Assembly: GCF_026262505.1 (NCBI RefSeq)
Contig: NC_067207.1
Span: 30,038,082-30,102,081 of the forward strand
From: Trichomonas vaginalis G3
Lineage: Eukaryota > Parabasalia > Trichomonadida > Trichomonadidae
Reading direction: 5' to 3'
Length of the DNA: 64,000 bases
In this document: one piece after another, positions 54,133 through 63,711 of the stretch
Numbering within the stretch: position 1 is the stretch's first letter
Layout of the letters: the number at the start of each line of letters is the position of its first letter
Notes under the pieces: generated by a model
Database searches by the model: none
The model's input: the letters and a program-made list of their open reading frames with translations, nothing else
Told to the model about the DNA's origin: nothing
Position numbers and translations under genes: made by a program

Positions 54133-55350
54133 ATGAGTATGAATGAAACAAGAGCTTATAGAATCATTACCAAATTCGTTTTACGACGGCTCAAGGCAAT
54201 GAAAGAAATGAAAGACTCAAAAAGAAGATCTATTTTCATCGAATTAATACAGACCGAGCGAAATTATGTCGAAGGCTTAACAACTTGCAAAGAAATATAC
54301 TATAAACCACTTGACAGCTCAATAAATACTGAGAAACCATTAATTGATTCAAAAACTCTTTCTTCTCTTTTTGGAAATATCGATAAAATCAGAGAATGCC
54401 ATGAAGTCGGACTTTTAAATTATATGGATGAAATACTCCCAGATATGCGAAGACATTTTGCTCCAACTGAACTCTATATCTCTTTGGCCAACAAATTTTT
54501 GGAAATTTTGCCACACATGCAAACTCTTTATAGAGCATACTTACAAACAAATGAAAACTCTGATGCCATTTTGGATGGCCTTCGTAAGCATAAAAAATTC
54601 AAAAAATTTGTTTCAAGGTGCATTTACAATCCTAAAGCAAAATGTCGCTCAATTGAAGACTTTCTAATCCTTCCTCTTCAAAGAATTGCAGCTTACAAGT
54701 GCTTATTTGAAAGAGCCCTCAAATATTTTCCAGAAAGTATGGTAGAAGAACATAAAATATATAAACAATTGCTTGAACAGTTACTTGGTCTCGGATCTGA
54801 AATGAATAAAGCAAAATCTGATGATGCAAACCAAGATATATTATATCAGATCTCAGAAACTGTTTCAAAGGCTCCATCATACTTACAAATTATGAGAGCT
54901 GGAAGAAAATTTGTAGGAAAATACAAACTCACGTATCTTGATCATAATACAGGACGTGAGACAGAAAGAGGATGCTCTTACCTCTTTAATGACATTCTTC
55001 TGCTTGTCCAAAAGGTGAAAACAGGAATGTATACAACAAAGTTCATATATGAAGATTGTATTCCTATTACTTCGATAAAATTTCAAGCAACAGCATTTCA
55101 AACTTATGCTGAGAAAGCGTGTCATCTCCGCACAGATGTAAATATATACGAACTACTTTTCAATGATTCCAAAGAAAGGGACGCGTTTGTCAGTTCAATC
55201 AAGAAACAGCAAAAGAAGATTTCAAAAAGAATTAGAGACCAAACAAAGAATGGATTAACTCATATCCAAACAATTATTTCAGATATAAGTACTTCTTACA
55301 AAGAACCTAAGAAGTTCGTAAGCCGAGCAAAATTGCTTTCATCTTGGTAA
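54133..55350 (+). CDS. RhoGEF with DH and PH domains
   Basis: 405 residues. A short basic start (TKFVLRRLKAMKEMKD, possibly an IQ-like helix) precedes the DH domain at about residues 35-240. That domain has the CR1 stretch FIELIQTERNYVEGL, and CR3 is seen as SIEDFLILPLQRIAAYKCLFERAL. The PH domain spans about 255-360 (GKYKLTYLDHN, YLFNDILLLVQK). It should load GTP on a Rho/Rac GTPase and so steer actin, which fits the amoeboid conversion of trichomonads. The basic C-terminus (about 40 residues) may bind membranes. The frame is intact. Confidence 0.92.
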   Translation: MSMNETRAYRIITKFVLRRLKAMKEMKDSKRRSIFIELIQTERNYVEGLTTCKEIYYKPLDSSINTEKPLIDSKTLSSLFGNIDKIRECHEVGLLNYMDEILPDMRRHFAPTELYISLANKFLEILPHMQTLYRAYLQTNENSDAILDGLRKHKKFKKFVSRCIYNPKAKCRSIEDFLILPLQRIAAYKCLFERALKYFPESMVEEHKIYKQLLEQLLGLGSEMNKAKSDDANQDILYQISETVSKAPSYLQIMRAGRKFVGKYKLTYLDHNTGRETERGCSYLFNDILLLVQKVKTGMYTTKFIYEDCIPITSIKFQATAFQTYAEKACHLRTDVNIYELLFNDSKERDAFVSSIKKQQKKISKRIRDQTKNGLTHIQTIISDISTSYKEPKKFVSRAKLLSSW

Positions 55351-55702
55351 TTTTTTCTTGTAACACAGAAAAACTACCAAATTCATCTATTTTAACATAT
55401 ACTTGTATATTTTATTTTACTAAACCTATCTATTCATCAGTAGTTTTTTGAAATTGAAATCGAATTTCTTCAATGATTAAAATTTAAGGATATTAAGTCA
55501 TTTGACCAGATTATAAATGAAAGAGAGAAGATTGATAATCCGCAATAACATTATTTTGGCAGCGATTGAATCAATAATCAAGGTCTATTGATCATCCATG
55601 GATTCTTTTCTTAAAAATTAAAGAGGATGTCTAATATAAGCATATCATGTAATATCCTTGTTATCTTATTTTTCAGTGCAATAAAAAAAAATTAAAAAAC
55701 GA
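55351..55702. other. Intergenic
   Basis: About 350 bases, A+T-rich, with no feature recognised. Confidence 0.5.
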
Positions 55703-56158
55703 ATGGATGAAGAAGAACCAGAGCAAAGAGTCAGGAGGGGTCAACCTAGCCCTACAATACAAGCAGCATACACAGGAAATAAATTAGTCTATCAAAGCTC
55801 GCTTTGGAATGATGTAACAGATCTAAAAGATTTTGAAAATCGTGTTCATCCAGTTGTAGCAGAAAATATGAGTTTAAAGAGAAGACTTGAACTTTTAGTA
55901 AAACTTGTTGCAGAATCTCGCTTTAATGTGGATTCTTTGAAAAAAGATATTAAAGAAGCACAGGATATATTAGATGAACTTAAAGATTCGACTGGTATTA
56001 ATATGCCAGAAGATAATGCTACTTTAACAGAGACTTTGGAAAAGAAAGATGTAAAACCTGACGCCAAAGCAGATGCAAAACCAGAAACAAAAGCAGATAC
56101 CAAACCAGACGATAAGAAAGATGTTAAAATAGAAATTAATCCTAATGATAAGAAATAA
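55703..56158 (+). CDS. Unidentified protein with K/D/A repeat tail (151 aa)
   Basis: Residues 1-40 are polar. Residues 40-105 form a helical segment (NMSLKRRLELLVKLVAESRF, then a coiled-coil-like stretch). The last 45 residues are low-complexity repeats of KPDAKAD type. No membrane segment and no catalytic motif. I do not recognise the family. The compact helical core suggests a small complex subunit. The DNA of the tail is made of short near-repeats, so its length is probably variable between strains. Confidence 0.7.
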   Translation: MDEEEPEQRVRRGQPSPTIQAAYTGNKLVYQSSLWNDVTDLKDFENRVHPVVAENMSLKRRLELLVKLVAESRFNVDSLKKDIKEAQDILDELKDSTGINMPEDNATLTETLEKKDVKPDAKADAKPETKADTKPDDKKDVKIEINPNDKK

Positions 56159-56700
56159 TATACGGATTTTGAAAATCTGATTTATATTTAACAAAATTCA
56201 GAACGTTTCAATGCAAAATTGTACCATCTACATTTGTGTTATCATAAAATTTGTTGTTTTATTATGCCAAAAGCGAAATCTTCGTTACATATAATTTTTT
56301 AATTCGGATTTTATATATTTCAACAGGAGCTTTACAAAACTACATTATTTTGCACATTATTTAACTATAATTATTAGCGTATGACATATTTCAAAGATGA
56401 ATTGGATCGAGTACTCATCTTTCAAAGAAATTAAACAAATTTTAATGATTTGACTAGAAGCATGAATCAAATCAACAAGTAAATCATCAGTGCAATCTTC
56501 TTATTTATGAAGTTTTTCTTTGAAGTATCAAAATATAATGCAATAGTTCTTTGCGAGCTATATATTGAGGTGGGATAGACTTATTGTAAGTTACAATACA
56601 TCATTCAAGAGATTGAGGTCAATTTGTGATATCCATTAACCTTTTGCCCACAAAACATATAGTGAAATAACATAGCTTTATAGATCTGATTATTTACACC
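56159..56700. other. Intergenic
   Basis: About 540 bases, A+T-rich, nothing recognised. Confidence 0.5.
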
Positions 56701-58041
56701 ATGAAATTACAGAGCCAATTTCAGACTAAAAAATTTTTTTCTATGCTTCCTTTCTTTACTTATCTTTCAATGCAGGAGCCTCAACCTGCTTATAATCTAG
56801 TTCCACCATTTGAGGCTACAGATGTAAATACAATCGGAAATTGGACTACAAGAGGTACTGCGTTAATTTTGAAAAATGCAATTCGCTTAACAAGTGATAT
56901 ACCATCTTCATTCGGAAGCATCTGCCAAAGAGTCCCAACACTATTCAAAGAATGGACTGCTGAAGTTGAAATCAAAGCAACTTCATCAAGTGAAGATAAA
57001 GGAACTGGATTATGGTTCTTTTATACAGAAGAAGTTTGTCCAGATCGTGCAAATGTCTACAATGGCTTTGCTGTCTGGGTAAATACAACAACTGATGAAA
57101 ATGGAAACAACGGAGTGTATTTCAAAAAAGGAAATGGAACAGAATTCAATCCATATCAATTAAAACCAGTCGGGGTAGTTAAAGCACTTTCTAATACATC
57201 TGCACCAATGAGACTTATGATTTCTCGTCGATTTGATCAACTTACAATTGATGCTACTAAAGACATCATCCTTGAACGAATCCTTGATGTTGATGTCACG
57301 GAAATTCCAGATTACGGCTATTTCTCATTTTCAGCCCAAACAAGTGCAGTTCGTTCTATGCAACACGATTTACTCTCAATGCGTGTTCATTCTATGAGTG
57401 ACTGCGATCATCCAAACGCAACATTCGATTATTCATCAAAGAATAAGAAATACATCGAAGATATGGTCGAAATACGTCGTATTCACAAAAGAAACCGCAG
57501 AGCTAACATGCCAGTCTCAAACCAATACAACAAACTATCAAAGGAGTTGAACAGACTCCTCGACGAAAATCCAAATTCACAAATCAAAGATGCAATTTCG
57601 ATTATCGATGAAGCTGCATCGAGAATGAAGAGCGCAGAGACTCCACAAGCATTGGGCCAGTTTATCATCGAGAAAGTTAATGAAACTATACAACAAGCAG
57701 TCAGAAAGATCGAAGTTGCTAAATCGAAATATGATGAAACAGAAACAGATTTGGATGAACTTTGGTCATCATTGAAGAAACAGTTACTTGAACTTGCTGT
57801 TGAAACAAAGATTTCATTGGAAAACTTAGAGAAAGAAGTGTTAGAAGCTGCAAAGAACTTGAATCTTTCTACAAGTAATCCAATAGAACTAAAGAAATCT
57901 TTGAAACACGAAGTAGAGATTGTTAATGAACAACACGGCTTCAACATATTACTATTTATTTCTGTAATAGAGATTACAGCATATGTTATATTTTTCTTAT
58001 ATAAGAGACACGAAACTCACAATTTCAAGAAATATGATTAA
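56701..58041 (+). CDS. L-type lectin, ERGIC-53/VIP36-like cargo receptor
   Basis: 446 residues. N-terminal signal sequence (starting at 56701 or at the internal Met near residue 15). The L-type lectin domain spans about residues 30-235 (GNWTTRGTALILKNAIRLTS, then KGTGLWFFYTEEVC, YNGFAVWVNT and GVYFKKGNG). Coiled-coil stalks fill residues 250-410. One membrane helix (ILLFISVIEITAYVIFFLY) precedes a short tail ending KKYD. That is a KKXX COPI-retrieval signal, the same position as KKFF in ERGIC-53. The protein should shuttle glycoproteins between ER and Golgi. Canonical metal and sugar ligands were not each checked. Confidence 0.85.
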   Translation: MKLQSQFQTKKFFSMLPFFTYLSMQEPQPAYNLVPPFEATDVNTIGNWTTRGTALILKNAIRLTSDIPSSFGSICQRVPTLFKEWTAEVEIKATSSSEDKGTGLWFFYTEEVCPDRANVYNGFAVWVNTTTDENGNNGVYFKKGNGTEFNPYQLKPVGVVKALSNTSAPMRLMISRRFDQLTIDATKDIILERILDVDVTEIPDYGYFSFSAQTSAVRSMQHDLLSMRVHSMSDCDHPNATFDYSSKNKKYIEDMVEIRRIHKRNRRANMPVSNQYNKLSKELNRLLDENPNSQIKDAISIIDEAASRMKSAETPQALGQFIIEKVNETIQQAVRKIEVAKSKYDETETDLDELWSSLKKQLLELAVETKISLENLEKEVLEAAKNLNLSTSNPIELKKSLKHEVEIVNEQHGFNILLFISVIEITAYVIFFLYKRHETHNFKKYD

Positions 58042-58491
58042 ATCTATTCACATTTATAATATTTTTATAATTTTACTTTTAACTTTTGCAGGTTGCTTTT
58101 AAAGTAATTTTATATTATTTAATTATCTCATATGAATCCCTATATAGTAGCCAAAATTTCAAAGAAAAGGCAGGGGTTCCACATTATAATTTTTTTGTGC
58201 GTAAACATCTCAATTATCAATATCTTTTGAGAGACAGAAAACAAATACATGTTGACATCATTTGAGAATATCTGACAAGAGTAGTCCGAAATGGAAATCC
58301 ATCTTGCTATGATGCTTTCTCTTCACATGGCTTTTTCCCGTAACTGTATTTAATTTCAAATTTCAATACATTGGTAAATTGTCACTTTTTTATTTGAACA
58401 ATAATGTTCATATCTCATTCAACATTAAGCATACAGAACCAGATCAAAACTAAAATACTTCAATTCACATGCTTAGAAGTTCAATTCAAGT
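58042..58491. other. Intergenic
   Basis: A+T-rich. A TTGTCACTTTTTT initiator-like site near 58380 lies about 110 bases before the ATG of the next frame. Nothing else was seen. Confidence 0.4.
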
Positions 58492-59469
58492 ATGAATTTG
58501 GCAAGAAAGCTCAATTGGCTAGATTATTTTGAAGAACAAGATAGAGTCAATCAAACCAAAGATGGAGTCGCATTCTCTAATACTACAGGTACTAAGAGTT
58601 ATTACGTTTTTATTTGCATTTTTTACGAATGCAAAGAAAACGGTGCAATTTATATCAGAAGAACTAACGAAATCTGCACATTACTTGAAGATAACATATT
58701 TACTAAATGCAAATCCACTTCAGATGGTGGATCTGTTTACTATTACGGCTATAAAGGACAGTTTGTTCAACAACGAAATTGTTATTCTGAATCAATAGCA
58801 ACAAATTATTACATGTCATTTTATCAACAAGTTAAATCTTCTTCTACTAATAAAAACCATGCTTTTCAAATTTCAGTTTCAAAATGCGGAGAAAGTGAAT
58901 CAGAAGGAAGTGAAACATTTAATATTGCATGGGGAGATCTACGTTTTGAGAATAACAACATCACTTACAACAAATGCTGGGAATATTCATCAATAAGTTT
59001 CGTCCTTGATGGAAAATCAGGTTATTGTAATTACTCAACATTCAGAGAAAACAACCAAACTGGAAGTTATTCTCTTGTATTTAACAGTCGTTCTCCTTCA
59101 TTGATACAAACAGTTTCTTATTGCAATGTTATTGGAAATAAATGCGGAACAGACAGTAACCAAGTTCTATTTTCTTGTCAATACAATACTAATGTTGATC
59201 ACTGCGTATTTTTAAATAACACTGCAGCATATATGTTTTGGATTTATTGGGAAGGTTACACATTGACTATTACTGATTCATATGTTCAATCAAAGTCAAA
59301 AACAAGTACAGGAGGAATTGTTACATTTAAAAATGAAAACAGTAATTCTGATCTAAATGAGTTTCCCAATTTTTATACAATTAATTGTTTCATAGAATCA
59401 AAACAAATCACAGTTTTATTACCTTATTTATCCAGATTTGCAGAAAAATCATCAAATTTTATTTCATAG
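58492..59469 (+). CDS. Beta-helix-like surface protein, paralogue of 535-1455
   Basis: 325 residues in one intact frame. Cys- and Asn-rich short repeats (GGSVYYYGYKGQFVQQRNCYS, FRENNQTGS, SYCNVIGNKC, VDHCVFLNNTAAYM) suggest a parallel beta-helix like the Pmp-type surface proteins of Trichomonas. There is no signal peptide at the start and no membrane anchor at the end, while full members of such families have both. It may thus be an internal fragment. It is very similar to the inverted fragment at 535-1455 throughout. It converges on the coiled-coil pseudogene at 59513. Confidence 0.55.
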   Translation: MNLARKLNWLDYFEEQDRVNQTKDGVAFSNTTGTKSYYVFICIFYECKENGAIYIRRTNEICTLLEDNIFTKCKSTSDGGSVYYYGYKGQFVQQRNCYSESIATNYYMSFYQQVKSSSTNKNHAFQISVSKCGESESEGSETFNIAWGDLRFENNNITYNKCWEYSSISFVLDGKSGYCNYSTFRENNQTGSYSLVFNSRSPSLIQTVSYCNVIGNKCGTDSNQVLFSCQYNTNVDHCVFLNNTAAYMFWIYWEGYTLTITDSYVQSKSKTSTGGIVTFKNENSNSDLNEFPNFYTINCFIESKQITVLLPYLSRFAEKSSNFIS

Positions 59470-59512
59470 TTCCAAAAGCTGAAAAATATAGGCAAAAAAA
59501 AATATTTAAAAA

Positions 59513-60234
59513 TTACAATTTTGGAGCAGGTTTCTTCTCCTTGATTAATATCGTAGGCTTTTGAGTTCCAGAGATTCCTTGTAAAATGTTTGAAAACACG
59601 ATTACCATTGCAACAGGTCTTATCGAATTTGTATTTGTTTTTGATGATCCAGGAATCGAGTGAGAGAGCAAGAATTGTTTCTCACTCCTCAAAATTGAGA
59701 GTTTGCTTCTCAATGAACCGAAACCGAGATCACCAATGAACTGTTCCTCGATTGTCAACCTTATGTCTTTGTCTTTCTGTCCTTGTGGAGACATGTCTGA
59801 TATCTGTCTGAACAAAGACCTTCCCCATCTACTCCATTCAAGGAGTTCTTCCTGTGATGACTGGAGACGTTCGTTGTCTCTCATAGTTCTCTCTGTCTGT
59901 GTCTGTATTCATTCATTCTCTGATTGAATTGCACTGCACTTGTCATCGAGCTTTGCAATTTTAGATCTCATGTCTGAGAATACATCTGAAAGATGTTTGT
60001 CTGTTCCTTCAATACACGTAATTCATCCTGTGTGACTTTCTCTGTTTCTGAATTCATAATTTCGTTTACAGATCTGTATGCACTATCAATTAATTCTTCG
60101 TCATCTTCTGGTAAACTCTTGATATCGAAGCCAGAGATTTTTGCAATTCCTTCTCTGAACTTGTTTCGAAGATCTGAAAATGACACGCAATAGAGACATC
60201 TAGACTTACTGTACAAACTTCCAGTTTGAGGCAA
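59513..60234 (-). pseudogene. Coiled-coil protein fragments, frameshifted
   Basis: Two leftward frames (60234-59968 and 59884-59513) read as one helical, charged protein interrupted near 59890-59970. It includes SLPEDDEELIDSAYRSVNEI, then ERLQSSQEELLEWSRWG, and a C-terminal ILRSEKQFLLSH region. Base composition is richer in G+C than its surroundings, as at 1-444, where a similar coiled-coil end sits next to the related surface fragment. The break and the missing start suggest a relic. Family unknown. Confidence 0.5.
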
Positions 60235-60445
60235 ATTGATATTAAATTTCCAAAATGAGATATTTTTAATAGATATATCAAATTATCTTTAAATTTTCAT
60301 ATAATCAACAATTGTATCAGCCATAAATGTAATTTATATAAAGATATTGTACTATATCAAATAATATTTTTCAAAAAATCTTCCGAAAAGCACAGTTGTT
60401 ATAAAAAACATTGACAAAAGGATAAACAATATATTTCTAAACATT

Positions 60446-61045
60446 TTATTGAGCATCTTGTTCTTGTTCGATTTTTGCCATCAGGCTTTGAATAATCGTA
60501 TCAACAAGTGGACAGTTTCCGACGTTAATCTTAGCCAGAAAAGTCTCATTCGTGACTTCAATGGACGGATCGTTGAATTCTGTAATGTCGTCGAAATTAC
60601 TTTCAGCAATTGCGGGTAAGAATTGAGGAACATGAGGTGGTAATTTATTTTGGTTCTCTCCAGCAAATTCTACGATTGCATCCGCTCTATATGGATAATC
60701 ACCTGGAGTTACCGTTTCAGACAATTCAATCGGATAAGGACTAACCTGGATTGTATCTACCTTAGGGAAATCGACAATAAATTGACAAAGAGATTCAACA
60801 TTTTCGTGGTAGTTCCATAATGCATCAAAAACGTCTCCAGCATGAACTTCTGTTCTTCCTGCATGTTCAGCAACATTTGTAGCCTGCTTAGTAATGCACT
60901 TCATATAATAAAATGTTGCATCAACGAAAATATCAAGAACTGTTTCTGAAATTGTATCAATTGAATCTTTTTTGTTTTGACTTTTCTCGGATGGTACGAT
61001 TTTGACCATGAAACTCTTTAAAAATCTGCGAGTAAGCTCATCCAT
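60446..61045 (-). CDS. Histone-fold protein, TAF8-like TFIID subunit
   Basis: 199 residues. A histone fold of the Bromo_TP type occupies residues 20-95 (ISETVLDIFVDATFYYMKCI, then AEHAGRTEVHAGDVFDALW). A conserved-looking segment follows around residues 130-150 (NKLPPHVPQFLPAI), which matches the PxxxPxFLP element after the histone fold in TAF8. TAF8 pairs with TAF10 inside TFIID. The gene is divergent from the MYST acetyltransferase across only 44 bases. TAF3 and SPT7-type proteins share the fold and are the alternatives. Confidence 0.72.
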   Translation of the reverse strand: MDELTRRFLKSFMVKIVPSEKSQNKKDSIDTISETVLDIFVDATFYYMKCITKQATNVAEHAGRTEVHAGDVFDALWNYHENVESLCQFIVDFPKVDTIQVSPYPIELSETVTPGDYPYRADAIVEFAGENQNKLPPHVPQFLPAIAESNFDDITEFNDPSIEVTNETFLAKINVGNCPLVDTIIQSLMAKIEQEQDAQ

Positions 61046-61089
61046 TCTTTGTCACTTTTCTATTTGAATTTTTTTATTGTCACATTTTC
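61046..61089. promoter_or_regulatory. 44-bp divergent promoter with initiators
   Basis: Between two start codons. TCACA at 61080-61084 lies eight bases (from the A) before the MYST gene's ATG, matching the parabasalid initiator and its short 5' leaders. A second TCACT sits at 61052-61056. Confidence 0.65.
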
Positions 61090-62148
61090 ATGGAAGTAGG
61101 AGCTGAAGTTACGGTAAACACCCCTGAGCATCAGTCTGTTAGAGGGCGAATTATTGAAATCATCGAAAATAAGGCTTATGTTCATTTTGAAACACAAGAT
61201 AGACGCTTGGATAAGTATTTTGATATTTCTCAACTCACAGCATTGCCTCCACCTATCGTAGTTGATGAGGAGCGACAGAAAAAAGACCAAGAAAAGCTTG
61301 AAGAAGAAAAGGAGAAAATAAGAAACATAGATTCAGTTCAAGTTGGGAAATACGTTATAGATGCATGGTATTACTCACCATATCCTGTTGATAAATCAGT
61401 TAGAAAGCTCTATATATGCGAATACTGCATGAAATACTTCACTTCATTAAAAGATTTACGTTCTCATTACGCGGAAATCTTCGAGAGAAAGCCGCCTGGC
61501 AGAGAAATATACAGAAATGGAGATATCTCAATATTTGAAGTCAAAGGAAAGAAGCAGAAGATGTTCTGTCAGTGTCTTTCCCTTCTTGGCAAATTATTCA
61601 TTGAACACAAGAATTCGTACTTCGATGTTGACTCTTTCAATTACTACGTTCTTTGCGAATGTGATGACTACGGTGCTCATTTGGCCGCGTTTTACTCAGT
61701 TGAATCAAGACTGGTCGAAAACAATCTTTCTTGCATCGTTGTTCTACCTCCATACCAAAAGAAAGGATACGGAAGACTCCTCGTTTCACTTAGTTACGAA
61801 ATTTCATTTAGATCTGGAGTAATTCTTGGCCCTGAGCGACCATTATCGGATATGGGACGCATTTTATACCTTTCTTACTGGAGAGATGTTGTTATTTCAA
61901 CAATTCTCAAATCTCCAGACGAATCTACTGATTTAAACGTAATTAGTGCAAAAACATGGCTCAAGAAGGATGATATCGTTGAGGCAATCCAATCTGCTGG
62001 ATTAATGGTCCGTGCTTCAAGAACAGCGCCACTTACTATTGATTTGGACTTAATTCAACAAGTTAAGGCTAAATATGAGGATGTCGACCTCAAGCCACAC
62101 ATTAATCCTGATCTCCTTCTTTGGTTTAAGAAAGGATCTTTCAATTAA
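61090..62148 (+). CDS. MYST-family histone acetyltransferase (Tip60/Esa1-like)
   Basis: 352 residues. A chromo/tudor-knot domain spans residues 1-55 (VTVNTPEHQSVRGRIIEI, then VHFETQDRRLDKYFDIS). The MYST domain spans about 90-340 and begins with a C2HC zinc finger (LYICEYCMKYFTSLKDLRSH). The acetyl-CoA site is LPPYQKKGYGRLL, with the catalytic Cys in NLSCIVVLPP and the Glu in GPERPLSDMGR. All landmark residues are present. Esa1/Tip60 enzymes acetylate H4 and H2A within NuA4. The start is set by the initiator eight bases upstream. The histone-fold TAF-like gene shares its promoter region. Confidence 0.94.
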   Translation: MEVGAEVTVNTPEHQSVRGRIIEIIENKAYVHFETQDRRLDKYFDISQLTALPPPIVVDEERQKKDQEKLEEEKEKIRNIDSVQVGKYVIDAWYYSPYPVDKSVRKLYICEYCMKYFTSLKDLRSHYAEIFERKPPGREIYRNGDISIFEVKGKKQKMFCQCLSLLGKLFIEHKNSYFDVDSFNYYVLCECDDYGAHLAAFYSVESRLVENNLSCIVVLPPYQKKGYGRLLVSLSYEISFRSGVILGPERPLSDMGRILYLSYWRDVVISTILKSPDESTDLNVISAKTWLKKDDIVEAIQSAGLMVRASRTAPLTIDLDLIQQVKAKYEDVDLKPHINPDLLLWFKKGSFN

Positions 62149-62637
62149 ATTTTATTTCGATTTATTTTTTTGTTCTGTTCAATTGCTAAGAATAAATAGA
62201 GTGTTTTCATAAAATGTTCAAATTATTTTTGATTAATTGATTAGATTTTAGTATAAAACATTTATATTTCAAAAATTATGCTTTATTTTCACTAAAAAAT
62301 AAGTTTTGCTAAATGAAGAAATAATATAAGACTGTATATTAGTCAAAATTGCCAAATATCAAACAGAATTTCACTTACAATTCAGCATAATTCGAAGAAA
62401 TTCTATTTAATGTCAATATCTTCGAATACATTTATTAAAGATTACTTAGTGCACTTCTTGACAATAAGAAGCAATACTAGAATATCGTTGTACAATGATT
62501 TCCTTGTCCTAATTTCTTCAATATTTCGATTTCTATCCAAGATTTTTGAAAATCAACAATGCCATGATGCAAATATGGTACTATCCGATTCTAATCAAAA
62601 ATTCAATATTTTTGTCACTTTTCAGAACGATTATTAA
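62149..62637. other. Intergenic
   Basis: About 490 bases. A 75-codon frame (62410-62637) has A+T-driven composition and runs straight into the next gene's start, so it is rejected. The initiator TCACT at 62615-62619 belongs to the gene at 62638. Confidence 0.5.
62615..62619 (+). promoter_or_regulatory. Initiator (TCACT) for the gene at 62638
   Basis: TTGTCACTTTTC 19-23 bases upstream of the ATG matches TCA-Y-W and fixes the start codon. Confidence 0.65.
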
Positions 62638-63711
62638 ATGGATTTAAGAAAATTTGACGTATTTCCTAAGTTAGATAGGCAATATAGAGTTTCAACATCA
62701 TTTGGTGGCATTCTCTCTATTGCTTCTATCACAGTCACTATTATTCTATTTTTCTCCGAAATTCATACTTATTTGAATCCACCAATTCGTCAGAGATTTA
62801 TTGTCGATAATACAAAACCAATGGGTATTAGTGGTAAATCTTCCAACCAAAGAAAGCTTTCAGTTAACTTGGATATCGAATTTCCAAATGTTCCATGTTA
62901 CCTTCTTCATATTGATGTTGTTGATCCAATTTCACAATTAGACCTTCCAATGGAAAGTATTTCTAATAATTTCGCACGCCTTGACAAAACAGGAAAGAAT
63001 ATTGGAGATTTCCATCCAGAGAAGTTTTTAGAACCAGATAATGCAAAAACCTCAGACTCAACATCATGTTACGCAGCCAATAATACCAAAGTTTGCAAGA
63101 CTTGCAAAGATGTTGTTCAAGCTCACAAAAATCAAGAACTTCTTCCTCCTCCGCTCTCAACAATAGCACAATGTGCATCTACAGCAGCTATTATTCAAGA
63201 AATGAAGGACGAAGGCTGCAAATTAACCTCTGCTTTCCAAACTGTCCGTTTAGCATCGGAATTCCATGTTGCTCCTGGCTACAATTATCTCTACAAAGGA
63301 TGGCATTCACATAATACTACTATTTTAGGCTCTGAATCCAAAGATCTTAATTTAACCCATATTATTAGGAGTTTTAGATTCAACAGAGTCGATGGAAAGT
63401 TCCCACTTGATAATGTTACTAGTATCCAAACAGGAAAAGGCTCGTGGAGAGTTGTTTATTCAGCAGATATCATGGATAACACTTATACAGCAAATAAATA
63501 CGAATTAATGGATCCTCCGAAGTTCTCATCAGGTGTCTACTTCAGATATGCCATTAATCCTGTTTCTGCAATTGATTATTACGATACAGAGCCTTTCTTG
63601 CATCTTTGCACCAGATTACTCACTGTTATTGGCGCTGTTCTTGCAGCATTCAGACTTCTCGACTCTTTCTTATTCTTATTCTACAAACCTCCAACTCTTG
63701 CAACAAAATAA
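62638..63711 (+). CDS. ERGIC3/Erv46-like COPII cargo receptor
   Basis: 357 residues. The start DLRKFDVFPKLDRQYRVSTSFGG and the first membrane helix (residues 25-45) are typical of Erv46/ERGIC3. The lumenal domain spans about 50-320 and contains LSVNLDIEFPNVPCYLLHIDV, a Cys cluster (CYAANNTKVCKTC), GYNYL and FRFNR segments. A second membrane helix lies near 325-350, followed by a very short tail. Erv46 with Erv41 retrieves and exports cargo between ER and Golgi. It fits functionally with the ERGIC-53-like lectin 4.6 kb upstream, though co-regulation is not shown. The frame is intact. Confidence 0.9.
   Translation: MDLRKFDVFPKLDRQYRVSTSFGGILSIASITVTIILFFSEIHTYLNPPIRQRFIVDNTKPMGISGKSSNQRKLSVNLDIEFPNVPCYLLHIDVVDPISQLDLPMESISNNFARLDKTGKNIGDFHPEKFLEPDNAKTSDSTSCYAANNTKVCKTCKDVVQAHKNQELLPPPLSTIAQCASTAAIIQEMKDEGCKLTSAFQTVRLASEFHVAPGYNYLYKGWHSHNTTILGSESKDLNLTHIIRSFRFNRVDGKFPLDNVTSIQTGKGSWRVVYSADIMDNTYTANKYELMDPPKFSSGVYFRYAINPVSAIDYYDTEPFLHLCTRLLTVIGAVLAAFRLLDSFLFLFYKPPTLATK

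Noticed and set aside
62410..62637. 75-codon frame before the ERGIC3-like gene
   Set aside because: It ends exactly at the next gene's start codon and contains that gene's initiator, so it is leader and intergenic sequence.
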